From Variovorax flavidus (GTDB taxonomy: Bacteria > Pseudomonadota > Gammaproteobacteria > Burkholderiales > Burkholderiaceae_C), in the NCBI RefSeq assembly GCF_030317145.1, contig NZ_JASZYE010000007.1, positions 62,001-126,000 on the forward strand: 64,000 bases of DNA, read 5' to 3'. The notes under the pieces were generated by a model, which was given only the letters and a program-made list of their open reading frames with translations, searched no databases and was not told where the DNA came from. Of this stretch, positions 41,278 to 51,452 are shown one piece after another. Numbering within the stretch: position 1 is the stretch's first letter; each line of letters begins with the position of its first letter. The translations under genes were made by a program, and so were the position numbers.

Positions 41278-41303
41278 CCGCAGCCCGATTCGTCACGCCC
41301 TCC

Positions 41304-41323
41304 CCCGGCTCTGACGAGCCGGG
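41304..41323 (+). terminator. Hairpin between leuB and asd
   Basis: CCCGGCTC - TGAC - GAGCCGGG, an 8-bp GC-rich stem 27 bp after the leuB stop. No T-tract follows, so it is a weak terminator or RNA-stability hairpin; asd may still be cotranscribed. Confidence 0.45.
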
Positions 41324-41366
41324 CGCAAAGAGAAGACAACTTTCTTTCTTACAAGGGCAAACTGAA

Positions 41367-42509
41367 ATGGCGAACGCAAATCAACCTCTGGTCGGCCTGG
41401 TGGGCTGGCGCGGCATGGTCGGCTCGGTCCTCATGGACCGCATGCAGGCCGAAGGCGACTTCGGACTGATCGAGCCGGTCTTCTTCTCGACCTCCAACGC
41501 CGGCGGCAAGGCTCCGGCGATGGCGAAGAACGAGGCCACGCTCAAGGACGCACACGACATCGACGCACTGAAGAAGTGCGACATCATCGTGACGGCGCAG
41601 GGCGGCGACTACACGACCGAGGTGTTTCCCAAGCTGCGCGCAGCCGGCTGGAAGGGCCACTGGATCGACGCAGCCTCCACGCTGCGCATGAACGATGACG
41701 CGATCATCGTGCTCGACCCGGTCAACCTCCCCGTCATCCAGAATGCGCTGGCGAAGGGCGGCAAGAACTGGATCGGCGGCAACTGCACCGTCAGCTGCAT
41801 GCTGATGGGTGTCGGCGCCCTCTACAAGGCGGGCCTGGTCGAGTGGATGACCAGCATGACGTACCAGGCAGCTTCCGGCGGCGGCGCCCAGCACATGCGC
41901 GAACTGCTGACCCAGTTCGGAACGATCAACGCCGAGGTGCGTGCCCTGCTGGACGACCCGAAGTCGGCCATCCTCGAAATCGACCGCAAGGTCCTCGCCA
42001 AGCAGCAATCCTTGACCGCCGTCGAAACGGCCAACTTCGGCGCGCCGCTGGGCGGCAGCCTGATCCCGTGGATCGACAAGGACCTCGGCGACGGCATGAG
42101 CAAGGAAGAATGGAAGGGCGGCGCCGAAACCAACAAGATCCTCGGCCAGGGCGCCGGCTTCGGAACGGCCGCGACGCCGGTCGACGGGTTCTGCGTGCGC
42201 ATCGGCGCCATGCGCTGCCACAGCCAGGCGCTGACCTTCAAGCTCAAGAAGGACGTCCCGGTGGCTGACATCGAGGCGCTCATCGCCGCCGACAACGAAT
42301 GGGTCAAGGTCGTGCCGAACACCCGCGAGGCCACGGTCAAGGATCTGACCCCCGTCGCCGTCACCGGCACGATGACGATCCCGGTCGGCCGCGTGCGCAA
42401 GCTGGCGATGGGCCCCGAATACGTCGGCGCCTTCACCATCGGCGACCAACTTCTGTGGGGCGCGGCCGAACCGCTGCGCCGCATGCTTCGCATCCTGCTG
42501 GAGGCCTGA
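41367..42509 (+). CDS. asd: Aspartate-semialdehyde dehydrogenase
   Basis: A 380-residue enzyme with the NADP motif GWRGMVGS at 13-20 and the catalytic Cys140 in GGNCTVSCMLMGVG. It makes aspartate semialdehyde for lysine, threonine, methionine and diaminopimelate. Confidence 0.96.
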   Translation: MANANQPLVGLVGWRGMVGSVLMDRMQAEGDFGLIEPVFFSTSNAGGKAPAMAKNEATLKDAHDIDALKKCDIIVTAQGGDYTTEVFPKLRAAGWKGHWIDAASTLRMNDDAIIVLDPVNLPVIQNALAKGGKNWIGGNCTVSCMLMGVGALYKAGLVEWMTSMTYQAASGGGAQHMRELLTQFGTINAEVRALLDDPKSAILEIDRKVLAKQQSLTAVETANFGAPLGGSLIPWIDKDLGDGMSKEEWKGGAETNKILGQGAGFGTAATPVDGFCVRIGAMRCHSQALTFKLKKDVPVADIEALIAADNEWVKVVPNTREATVKDLTPVAVTGTMTIPVGRVRKLAMGPEYVGAFTIGDQLLWGAAEPLRRMLRILLEA

Positions 42510-42513
42510 AAAC

Positions 42514-42544
42514 CGGGCTGGTGCACCCCGGGTGCGCCAGCCCG
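42514..42544 (+). terminator. Hairpin terminator after asd
   Basis: CGGGCTGGTGCACCC pairs with GGGTGCGCCAGCCCG: about 14 bp with one G-U pair, immediately after the asd stop. The following T-run is poor, so termination may be partial. Confidence 0.55.
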
Positions 42545-42676
42545 TTGCTCCGCCGCAACGGCAGATGCATGACGAAGTTTGCACGCACTGGGTAGATAAG
42601 GCCTGTCGCCTTGTCAGTGCGGGGTGATGATGTTAACGTCCCCTTACACTTTTGGGCCGAGCTGCCCCCTAACAGC

Positions 42677-45451
42677 ATGACACGACATCCGTTGCCTGCG
42701 GCCCGCCCTTCGGCCATCCGCCCGACTCCGACGATTTCTGGTCGGAACCAGCTTTCTCTTCTCAGTGCTGCTGTTGCCCTGGCCCTGGGCGCTTTTGGCG
42801 CCGATGCCAATGCCTTGGCGCTGGGCAGGCTGAACGTCCAATCCGCCCTCGGCGAGCCGCTTCGCGCGGAAATCGAAGTCACCGAGATCACTCCGGCGGA
42901 AGCGGACGGCCTGAAGATCAACATCGCGTCGTCCGACGCCTTCCGGGCTGCCGGCGTCCCCTACAACTCCGCGCTGTCGGATGTGAAGGTTGGAGTCCAG
43001 AAGCGTGCCGACGGGCGCTACGTGGTCCGCCTGTCCAGCGACCGCATGGTCAGCGAGCCGTTCATTGATCTGCTGCTCGAAGCCAACTGGAGTTCGGGCC
43101 GGATCGTGCGCGACTACACGGTTCTTCTCGATCCGCCGACCAGCCGCCAGGCCGCCAGGACGGCACCGATCGCCCCGACCGCACCTCAAATCAGCCCGAC
43201 GCGGCCGCAAGCCGCTGTCCCGGCCGTGGTTCAAGCACCCGCAGCCCGCAGGCAGGGAGCTGCGCCCGCCGCCCCGGTCGCCCCTGCGGAAGCCAGCAAC
43301 GTGCGCACCGGAAGCGGCGAGCAGGTCACCGTGCGTCCCGGCGACACCGCCAGCAAGATCGCCGGCGCGTACAAGCCCGCCGACGTGTCGCTCGACCAGA
43401 TGCTCGTGGCCCTGTTGCGCGCCAATCCCAACGCCTTCATCGGCGGCAACGTCAACCGGATCAAGGCGGGCGCCGTGCTCGAAATGCCGGGCGCGCCCCA
43501 GGCTGAAGCCGTTCCCCCGGCCGAAGCTCGCCGCACCGTGACGGCGCAGAGCCAGGACTTCAGCGAGTACCGCCGTCGCCTCGCCGACAACGCACCAACC
43601 TCGCAGCAGGCCGATGCCGGACGCCAGGCGTCGGGCAAGGTGGAAGCCAATGTCGAGGACCGCAATGCGGCCAATGCGCCGTCGGACAAGCTCAAGATCT
43701 CGCAAGGCATCGCAGCCGGCCGTGCGACCGAAGAGCAACTCGTGCAGGCGCGCCAGGAGCAGGCCAACAAGGCGCGCGTCGCCGAACTGTCCAAGAACAT
43801 CGAGGACATGAACAAGCTGAAGGCCGAGACGGGCAAGACGCCGTCGGCCGCAGCAAGCCCCGCACCGGCAACGCCTGCGGCCGCACCGGCTCCGACCGCC
43901 GCAGCTCCGGCGACTCCTGCCGCGGCCGCAACCGCGGCCCCGGCCGCCGCTGCCCCGACACCTGCGCCCACGCCCGCTGCTACGGCGTCACCGACCGTGG
44001 TCGCGCCCGCTGCGACGGCAGCAGCCACCCCCGGCAGTCCTGCGACGCCTGCGGCCGAGCCCGCCGCTGCCGCCGCAACTCCGGCTGCTGCAAGCCCGGC
44101 ACCGGTACCTGCTCCTGCAGCCGAGCCCGTCGTCGCCAAGCCAGTGAAGGCGGCACCGCCTCCGCCACCTCCGCAACCCAGCTTCTTTGCCGAACTGCTC
44201 GAGAACCCGCTCATGGTCGGCGCTGCCGCCCTGATCGCCTTGCTGATCGGCTTCCTGCTCTACCGCGTGCTGGGCCGCAAGCGCCGTGACGCCGGCGACA
44301 GCGTGTTCATCGAAAGCCGCATTCCCAAGGATTCGTTCTTCGGTGCCAGCGGCGGCGAGTCGGTCGACACGAAGAACCGCGGCAACTCCGTGGTGTCGTC
44401 GCTGTCGTACTCGCCGAGCCAGCTGGATGCCGGCGACGTCGACCCGGTGGCCGAAGCCGACGTGTACCTCGCATATGGCCGCGACCTGCAAGCCGAGGAA
44501 ATCCTTCGCGAAGCGCTGCGCGTCAATCCGGAACGCACTGCGATCCACCTCAAGCTGCTCGAAATCCACGCCAAGCGTCGTGACCTGCGCGCCTACGAGG
44601 CGCTCGCCGCCGACGTGCACAAGCTGACGGGCGGAACCGGTTCCGAATGGAACCGTGTCGTCGAACTGGGCAAGGACCTCGATCCGGGCAATCCGCTCTA
44701 CGAAACGGGAAGCCGCGGTGTATCGGCCGCAGAAGCCGCCGCCTTCGCAGGAACGCTGGCCGCTGCAACGGCCACTGCCCCCGCAGCGCCAGCCGCACCC
44801 GCCGCCAGCCTTGTCGAGGACGATGAAGCCGCAGCACCGCCACCCGCCTTCGTGCCCTCGGTCGCACCGCTGGACTTCGACCTGGATCTGAGCAAGCCAT
44901 CCGTGGCCCCCGCCACCGCACCGGCGCCCCTCAGTGCCAGCCTTCCGCCTGCTGCCCCGACCCCGGCGCCGGAGCCTTTCGTATCGACCTTGCGCGAAGC
45001 ACCGCGTGCCATTCCGACCGCCATGGGCATGAATGGCGCCAACGGCCACGTGAACGGCAACGCCGCGGCCAGGCTCGACCTCGAAAACGACTTCGACACC
45101 GCGCCCGGCGCCCTCGAACCGATCACGCGCGCTCCGTCGCTTCCTGAGGAAGAACGCACGCAGCCGGCACCTTTGCGTGCGGGCCTGCCAGCGGATTCCG
45201 GCTTCATCGAATTCGACATGAGCTCGCTGGCCGGCCTGTCGAGCCGCGCCCCCGCCGACACCGAGCGCGGCCGCCTCGAAACGATCGAGGAAAGCGGCGA
45301 AAGCCCGCATGCGATCAAGCTGTCGCTGGCGCGCGAACTCAAGGCGCTGGGCGACGTCGAAGGCGCCCGTTCGCTGGTCGAGGAAGTGGCTGCCGAAAGC
45401 TCCGGCGACATCAAGGCCGAAGCCAAGCAACTGCTCGGCCAACTGCACTGA
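42677..45451 (+). CDS. fimV: FimV/HubP-type polar inner-membrane protein
   Basis: A 924-residue protein. N-terminal signal/anchor (about 26-46), FimV N-terminal domain (LGRLNVQSALGEPLRAEIEV, from 50), LysM peptidoglycan-binding domain near 215-275 (VTVRPGDTASKIA), a long Ala/Pro-rich stretch (about 380-505), one transmembrane helix near 515-533 (VGAAALIALLIGFLLYRVLG), TPR-like region, and the conserved FimV C-terminus at 880-924. FimV/HubP proteins organise the cell pole, type IV pili and flagella. ATG at 42677 chosen over an in-frame TTG at 42611. Confidence 0.92.
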   Translation: MTRHPLPAARPSAIRPTPTISGRNQLSLLSAAVALALGAFGADANALALGRLNVQSALGEPLRAEIEVTEITPAEADGLKINIASSDAFRAAGVPYNSALSDVKVGVQKRADGRYVVRLSSDRMVSEPFIDLLLEANWSSGRIVRDYTVLLDPPTSRQAARTAPIAPTAPQISPTRPQAAVPAVVQAPAARRQGAAPAAPVAPAEASNVRTGSGEQVTVRPGDTASKIAGAYKPADVSLDQMLVALLRANPNAFIGGNVNRIKAGAVLEMPGAPQAEAVPPAEARRTVTAQSQDFSEYRRRLADNAPTSQQADAGRQASGKVEANVEDRNAANAPSDKLKISQGIAAGRATEEQLVQARQEQANKARVAELSKNIEDMNKLKAETGKTPSAAASPAPATPAAAPAPTAAAPATPAAAATAAPAAAAPTPAPTPAATASPTVVAPAATAAATPGSPATPAAEPAAAAATPAAASPAPVPAPAAEPVVAKPVKAAPPPPPPQPSFFAELLENPLMVGAAALIALLIGFLLYRVLGRKRRDAGDSVFIESRIPKDSFFGASGGESVDTKNRGNSVVSSLSYSPSQLDAGDVDPVAEADVYLAYGRDLQAEEILREALRVNPERTAIHLKLLEIHAKRRDLRAYEALAADVHKLTGGTGSEWNRVVELGKDLDPGNPLYETGSRGVSAAEAAAFAGTLAAATATAPAAPAAPAASLVEDDEAAAPPPAFVPSVAPLDFDLDLSKPSVAPATAPAPLSASLPPAAPTPAPEPFVSTLREAPRAIPTAMGMNGANGHVNGNAAARLDLENDFDTAPGALEPITRAPSLPEEERTQPAPLRAGLPADSGFIEFDMSSLAGLSSRAPADTERGRLETIEESGESPHAIKLSLARELKALGDVEGARSLVEEVAAESSGDIKAEAKQLLGQLH

Positions 45452-45477
45452 GTGGTCACCCGCCCGCTCGTCCCGTC

Positions 45478-46290
45478 GTGAGGCTGGCCCTCGGCGTCCG
45501 CTACAACGGCCAGGCGTACGAGGGCTGGCAAAGCCAGCTCTCGGGTCGCACAGTCCAGGACAAGCTGGAAGCGGCACTCACCCAATTTGCCGCGCAGCCC
45601 ATCTCCACGCTCTGCGCGGGCCGGACCGATGCCGGCGTCCATGGGCTGATGCAGGTGGTGCATTTCGACACCTCGGTCGAGCGCACACCCTTCTCCTGGA
45701 TGCGCGGCACCAACCGCTTCCTTCCCGGCGACATCGCAGTGCAATGGGCACAGCCGGTCCCGGACCAGTTCCACTGCCGTGCCAGCGCGCTGGCACGCCG
45801 CTACCTCTACGTGCTGTCGCAATCGCCGGTCAGGCCGAGTCTGGATGCAGGCCGGGTCGGCTGGTCGATGCATCCGCTCGATGGCGACGCGATGCGGGCC
45901 GCCGCCGAGATCCTGCTGGGCCAGCACGACTTCAGCTCTTTCCGCGCTTCGGCCTGCCAGGCGCGGTCGCCCGTCAAGGAGGTGCGTCGCATCGAGATCA
46001 CCCGCCACGGCGAAACGGAGCGCTGCCGCTGGCACTTCGAGTTCGAAGCCGACGCATTCCTCCATCACATGATCCGCAACATCATGGGTTGCCTGGTGCG
46101 TATCGGCCGCGGCGACGAGCGCCCGGAGTGGATGCGCGAGGTGCTGGAAGCGCGCAGCCGCGTGGTCGCGGCGCCGACCTTCTCGCCGAACGGCCTCTAT
46201 TTCGTGGGCCCGCTGTATGCGGACGGCTGGGGCTTGCCGCCCGAAGCAACGATGGGGGGCACAGGCGCTGCGTATGATGGCCCGCCATGA
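45478..46290 (+). CDS. truA: tRNA pseudouridine(38-40) synthase
   Basis: A 270-residue TruA with catalytic Asp51 in CAGRTDAGVHG. It modifies the anticodon arm at 38-40. GTG start at 45478. Overlaps trpF by 4 bp (ATGA). Confidence 0.95.
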   Translation: MRLALGVRYNGQAYEGWQSQLSGRTVQDKLEAALTQFAAQPISTLCAGRTDAGVHGLMQVVHFDTSVERTPFSWMRGTNRFLPGDIAVQWAQPVPDQFHCRASALARRYLYVLSQSPVRPSLDAGRVGWSMHPLDGDAMRAAAEILLGQHDFSSFRASACQARSPVKEVRRIEITRHGETERCRWHFEFEADAFLHHMIRNIMGCLVRIGRGDERPEWMREVLEARSRVVAAPTFSPNGLYFVGPLYADGWGLPPEATMGGTGAAYDGPP

Positions 46291-46973
46291 CTTCCGCCGT
46301 CGCCACAGCCCCCACACGAATCAAGATCTGCGGGCTCACCCGTGAGCAGGATGTGGACGCCGCCGTCCACGCCGGGGCCGATGCTGTCGGCTTCGTCCTC
46401 TATCCGGCCAGCCCGCGCGCGGTGACGGTCGAACGCGCGGCCCAGTTGGCCGCGCGCCTGCCGCCGTTCGTGACGCCGGTACTCCTGTTCGTCAACGAAT
46501 CCGCGGAAACGACCATCGAAGCGCTGTCCAGAGTGCCAGGCGCCCTGGCTCAATTCCATGGCGACGAAACGCCTGCCCAGTGCTGGAATGCCTGCGGCCA
46601 GGGCGCCTACCGTTTCATGCGCGCGGCCCGGATTCCGCTGGGAGCAGCCGGCGCCGGCTTCGACCTCGTAAAATACGCTTCCGATTACTCCCGCGCCCAG
46701 GCCATCCTGCTCGACGCTCATGTCGAAGCGTATGGCGGTGGCGGCAAGGCATTCGATTGGTCACTTCTTCCACCCGCCGTCGACGCTCACCTCGTCTTGA
46801 GTGGTGGGCTCACACCTGCAAACGTGGGCGATGGCATTCGTCAGCTGCGGACGCGCTGCAAATCGCTGTCCGTTGACGTGAGTTCCGGCGTCGAAGCCTC
46901 CAAGGGCATCAAGGACGCCGCAAGAATTCGCGAATTCGTGGCCGCCGTGCGTGCGGCCGATGCCTCTTCCTAA
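46287..46973 (+). CDS. trpF: Phosphoribosylanthranilate isomerase
   Basis: A 228-residue TIM barrel: RIKICGLTREQDV holds the catalytic Cys, and the phosphate-binding LSGGLTPANV and VDVSSGVEASKGIKD close the barrel; the catalytic Asp lies in LLDAHVEAYGG. Third-from-last step in tryptophan synthesis. First of trpFBA. Confidence 0.95.
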   Translation: MTSAVATAPTRIKICGLTREQDVDAAVHAGADAVGFVLYPASPRAVTVERAAQLAARLPPFVTPVLLFVNESAETTIEALSRVPGALAQFHGDETPAQCWNACGQGAYRFMRAARIPLGAAGAGFDLVKYASDYSRAQAILLDAHVEAYGGGGKAFDWSLLPPAVDAHLVLSGGLTPANVGDGIRQLRTRCKSLSVDVSSGVEASKGIKDAARIREFVAAVRAADASS

Positions 46974-46979
46974 TTTGCT

Positions 46980-47026
46980 GCTGGCCGCCGCCTCGATCGT
47001 CTGGCGCCGGCCAGCCCACCGATCGA
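46980..47026 (+). promoter_or_regulatory. Two interleaved helices between trpF and trpB
   Basis: Helix A: GCTGGCCG (46980-46987) with CGGCCAGC (47008-47015). Helix B: TCGATCG (46993-46999) with CGATCGA (47020-47026). The arms alternate A-B-A-B, so they form a pseudoknot or exclude each other. Helix B covers the bases just before the trpB ATG at 47031. Confidence 0.5.
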
Positions 47027-47030
47027 GACC

Positions 47031-48304
<1,274 letters not shown>

Positions 48305-48308
<4 letters not shown>

Positions 48309-49150
48309 GCCGCATTGCTGCAACCTTCGAAGCCCTCCAGAAGGACGGCCGCAAGGCGCTGATCCCGTACGTGACGGCTGGCTTCCCCTTCGCCGACGTC
48401 ACGCCCGAGCTCATGCACGGCATGGTCGAGGCGGGTGCCGACGTGATCGAGCTCGGCGTTCCGTTCTCCGATCCGATGGCCGACGGCCCCGTGATCCAGC
48501 GCGCCGGCGAGGCCGCGCTGGCGCTGGGCATCGGCATGAAGCAGGTGCTGGCGATGGTCGCCAGCTTCCGGCAGCGGGACGACCGCACGCCGGTCGTTCT
48601 GATGGGCTATGCCAACCCGGTCGAGCGCTACGACCTCGTGCACGGCAAGGGGACCTTCATCCGCGACGCAGCCGCTGCAGGCGTCGACGGCCTGTTGGTG
48701 GTCGACTACCCGCCCGAAGAGTGCGAAGACTTCGCCGCCCAGCTCCAGGCGCACCACATCGACCTGATCTTCCTGCTTGCGCCGACGAGCACCAGCGAGC
48801 GCATGGCCCAGGTCGGCCGCATTGCGTCGGGCTACGTCTACTACGTCTCGCTCAAGGGCGTGACGGGCGCCGGTCACCTCGACACCGAGGCCGTCGGCCA
48901 GATGATTCCGCGCATTCGCCAGCACGTGAAGGTGCCGGTCGGCGTGGGCTTCGGCATCCGCGATGCCCGGACCGCGCAGGCGGTCGGCTCCACGGCAGAC
49001 GCGGTCGTGATCGGCTCCCGCATCATCCAGCTGATCGAGGACCAGCCCCGCGACGCCGTAGTGCCGCGCGTGCGCGAATTCCTGACCGAGATCCGACAGG
49101 CGCTCGACGCCCTGCCCGCCGCCACGCCCAAGAACGCGGCTGGCCGATAA
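48305..49150 (+). CDS. trpA: Tryptophan synthase alpha chain
   Basis: A 281-residue TIM barrel; catalytic Glu49 in DVIELGVPFSDP and Asp60 in MADGP. Releases indole from indole-3-glycerol phosphate for TrpB. Confidence 0.97.
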
Positions 49151-49174
49151 TCCCCGCCAACACTAGGAGCCCCC

Positions 49175-50047
49175 ATGAGCTGGCTTGAAAAACTGCTACC
49201 CGCCAAGATCGCGCCCACCGACCCGAGCGAGCGCCGCCAGATGCCGGAAGGCCTCTGGATCAAGTGCCCAAGTTGCGAGACCGTGCTCTACAAGACCGAC
49301 CTCGAGCACAACCAGAACGTCTGCCCGAGCTGCGGCCACCACCATCGCATCGGCGCCCGCGCGCGGCTCGACGCTTTCCTCGATGCCGAAGGCCGCTACG
49401 AGGTGGGCCAGGAGGTCTTGCCCGTCGACGCTCTCAAGTTCAAGGACAGCCGCAAGTACCCCGAACGGCTGAAGGAAGCGCTAGAGAACACCGGCGAGAC
49501 CGACGCGCTCGTGGTGATGGGCGGCTCGGTGCACAGCATCAACGTGGTGGTCGCCTGCTTCGAATTCGACTTCATGGGCGGCAGCATGGGCAGCGTGGTC
49601 GGCGAGCGCTTCGTGCGCGGCGTCGAGACCGCCATCGAGCAGAAGGTGCCCTTCATTTGCTTCACCGCCACCGGCGGTGCACGCATGCAGGAAGGCTTGC
49701 TGTCCCTCATGCAGATGGCGAAGACCAACGCATCGCTCACCCGCCTCGCGAAGAAGGGGCTGCCTTACATCAGCGTGCTGACCGACCCGACCATGGGCGG
49801 TGTGAGCGCAGGCTTCGCGTTTGTCGGCGACGTGGTGATCGCCGAGCCCAAGGCCCTGATCGGCTTTGCCGGCCCGCGCGTGATCGAGTCCACCGTGCGC
49901 GTGACCTTGCCCGAAGGCTTCCAGCGGGCGGAGTTCCTGCAGACCAAGGGAGCGATCGACTTCATCTGCGATCGCCGCGAACTGCGCAAGACCGTCGCGA
50001 ACACACTCGCGATGCTGCTGCGCCAGCCCGCCGACGCAGTGGTCTGA
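49175..50047 (+). CDS. accD: Acetyl-CoA carboxylase carboxyltransferase subunit beta
   Basis: A 290-residue protein with a four-Cys zinc ribbon (Cys31, 34, 50, 53) and the crotonase-like core (FTATGGARMQEGLLSLMQM, LTDPTMGGVSAGFA, GFAGPRVIEST). First committed step of fatty-acid synthesis. AGGAG before the ATG. Confidence 0.96.
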   Translation: MSWLEKLLPAKIAPTDPSERRQMPEGLWIKCPSCETVLYKTDLEHNQNVCPSCGHHHRIGARARLDAFLDAEGRYEVGQEVLPVDALKFKDSRKYPERLKEALENTGETDALVVMGGSVHSINVVVACFEFDFMGGSMGSVVGERFVRGVETAIEQKVPFICFTATGGARMQEGLLSLMQMAKTNASLTRLAKKGLPYISVLTDPTMGGVSAGFAFVGDVVIAEPKALIGFAGPRVIESTVRVTLPEGFQRAEFLQTKGAIDFICDRRELRKTVANTLAMLLRQPADAVV

Positions 50048-50054
50048 CCCGGCC

Positions 50055-50081
50055 CCCTGGGGCGTAGCTAGCGTCCCAGGG
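50055..50081. terminator. Possible hairpin between accD and the YGGT gene
   Basis: CCCTGGG (50055-50061) and CCCAGGG (50075-50081) form a 7-bp stem with a 13-base loop in the 20-bp convergent gap, overlapping the end of the YGGT gene. No T-tract; weak call. Confidence 0.35.
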
Positions 50082-50628
50082 TGAAGACCGAGGCCATGAC
50101 ATTGCCCAAAATGATCGCGCCGACCTGCAGCAGCACGATGGCAGCCAGCGGCGACAGGTCGACCCCACCCACCAGCGGAATGAAGCGCCGCAAGGGACGC
50201 ACCAGCGGCTCCGCGAGCCGCGCGATCAGGTCGTGCAGCATCGACGACGCGTTCGGCACCCACGACAGCACGGCGTAGACGACCAGCAAGGCGGTGAGGC
50301 CCGACACCGCGAGTTGCAGCAGCCCGATGAACGACACCAGCGGCAGGATCGCCCAGCGCCCCAGCGCGCCCATGAGCATCCACAGCAGCAGGAACTTCGC
50401 CAGTACCAGGAGCCATGCGGCCACGCCGCTCGCCAGGTCCCAGCGCTTGACCGAAGGCACGATGCGCCGCAACGGCAGCACGATCCAGTCGGTGACCGCG
50501 AACACGAAGCGCCCCAGCGGATTCCCGAAGGGCACGCGGTGGTATTGCATGTAGAGACGCAGCAGGCAGGCGCCGCCCAGAAGGCCGACGATCACGTCGA
50601 GCAGGAACGAAGGAATCTGATAGAGCAT
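50068..50628 (-). CDS. YGGT family membrane protein
   Basis: A 186-residue protein with two YGGT-type units and four or more hydrophobic helices (about 4-27, 63-90, 98-118, 150-180). YGGT proteins are linked to osmotic tolerance and division; the precise role is unclear. Start ATG at 50628, where the conserved MLYQIPSFLLDVIVGLL begins; a longer ATG at 50727 is unlikely. Convergent with accD; divergent from the LON-domain gene. Confidence 0.85.
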   Translation of the reverse strand: MLYQIPSFLLDVIVGLLGGACLLRLYMQYHRVPFGNPLGRFVFAVTDWIVLPLRRIVPSVKRWDLASGVAAWLLVLAKFLLLWMLMGALGRWAILPLVSFIGLLQLAVSGLTALLVVYAVLSWVPNASSMLHDLIARLAEPLVRPLRRFIPLVGGVDLSPLAAIVLLQVGAIILGNVMASVFTLGR

Positions 50629-50677
50629 GGCGCGAGGTCGTGAGCGGAATGCGATGATAGCCACGCAAGGTTCATCG

Positions 50678-51325
50678 ATGACGACACAACCCCTTCTGAG
50701 CTCCCTCCCCTTGTTTCCCCTGGGCACTGTGCTGTTCCCCGGCGGCCTCCTGCCCTTGCGGATCTTCGAGGTGCGCTACCTCGACATGATCGGCAAATGC
50801 CACAAGGCCGGCTCGCCGTTCGGCGTGGTCAGCCTGACGCAGGGCTCGGAGGTGCGTCGAGCCGGCGCGGAGACCGAAAGCTTTGCGGCGTTCGGCACGC
50901 TCGCGGTCATCCGCGAGTTCGAGATGCCCCAGTCCGGACTCATGCAGATCGAATGCGTCGGCACGCAGCGCTTTCGCGTCCGCTCCAGCGAACTGCAGAA
51001 GCACGGGCTGTGGACGGCCGAGGTCGAGTCCGTGCCCGACGACGTTGCCCTGGAGGTCCCGACGGACCTCCAGCACACGTCCCAGGCACTGCGCCGCCTG
51101 GTCGACACCCTGGAAGAACGACGCCGCGCCGAGGGCGACGAAAGCGTTCGCCTGCCGATCGCACAGCCCTATCGCTTCGACGATTGCGGCTGGGTCGCCA
51201 ATCGCTGGTGCGAGCTTCTGCCGATGCAGCCGGAACTCAAACAGCGGCTGATGGAGCTCGACAGCCCGCTCATGCGCCTGGAATTGGTCAGCGATCTGCT
51301 CGCGCGCACCGGCATCGCTGGGTAG
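50678..51325 (+). CDS. LON substrate-binding domain protein
   Basis: A 215-residue stand-alone LON N-terminal (PUA-like) domain: LPLFPLGTVLFPGGLLPLRIFE at the start is split across the family signature LPLFPLGTVLFPGG and LPLRIFEVRYLDM. No AAA+ or protease domain, so it is not Lon protease. Role unknown. ATG at 50678 preferred over 50627, which lies inside the divergent YGGT start region. Confidence 0.87.
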   Translation: MTTQPLLSSLPLFPLGTVLFPGGLLPLRIFEVRYLDMIGKCHKAGSPFGVVSLTQGSEVRRAGAETESFAAFGTLAVIREFEMPQSGLMQIECVGTQRFRVRSSELQKHGLWTAEVESVPDDVALEVPTDLQHTSQALRRLVDTLEERRRAEGDESVRLPIAQPYRFDDCGWVANRWCELLPMQPELKQRLMELDSPLMRLELVSDLLARTGIAG

Positions 51326-51401
51326 TCAGCTATAAATTCGATAGCATCCAATGCAGCAGCGGCAAGCGCTGCAGGTCGGTCCTTCGCGGGGCTCGGGCAG
51401 T

Positions 51402-51407
51402 TAAAAT
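51402..51407 (+). promoter_or_regulatory. Possible -10 element before lysS
   Basis: TAAAAT 46 bp before the lysS ATG, in the 127-bp spacer after the LON gene. No clear -35 at the right distance. Confidence 0.35.
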
Positions 51408-51452
51408 GGCGGGTTGCGCGCGCTCCCGCCCGCGCCTCCATCCTGCCTCCCC

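Noticed and set aside
42514..42544. Riboswitch (lysine-type) near asd
   Set aside because: The only structure is a simple hairpin after the asd stop; no lysine-riboswitch-like leader precedes asd.
42677..45451. Ala/Pro-rich region of fimV as a separate repeat element
   Set aside because: Low-complexity linker normal for FimV/HubP proteins; no exact tandem unit.
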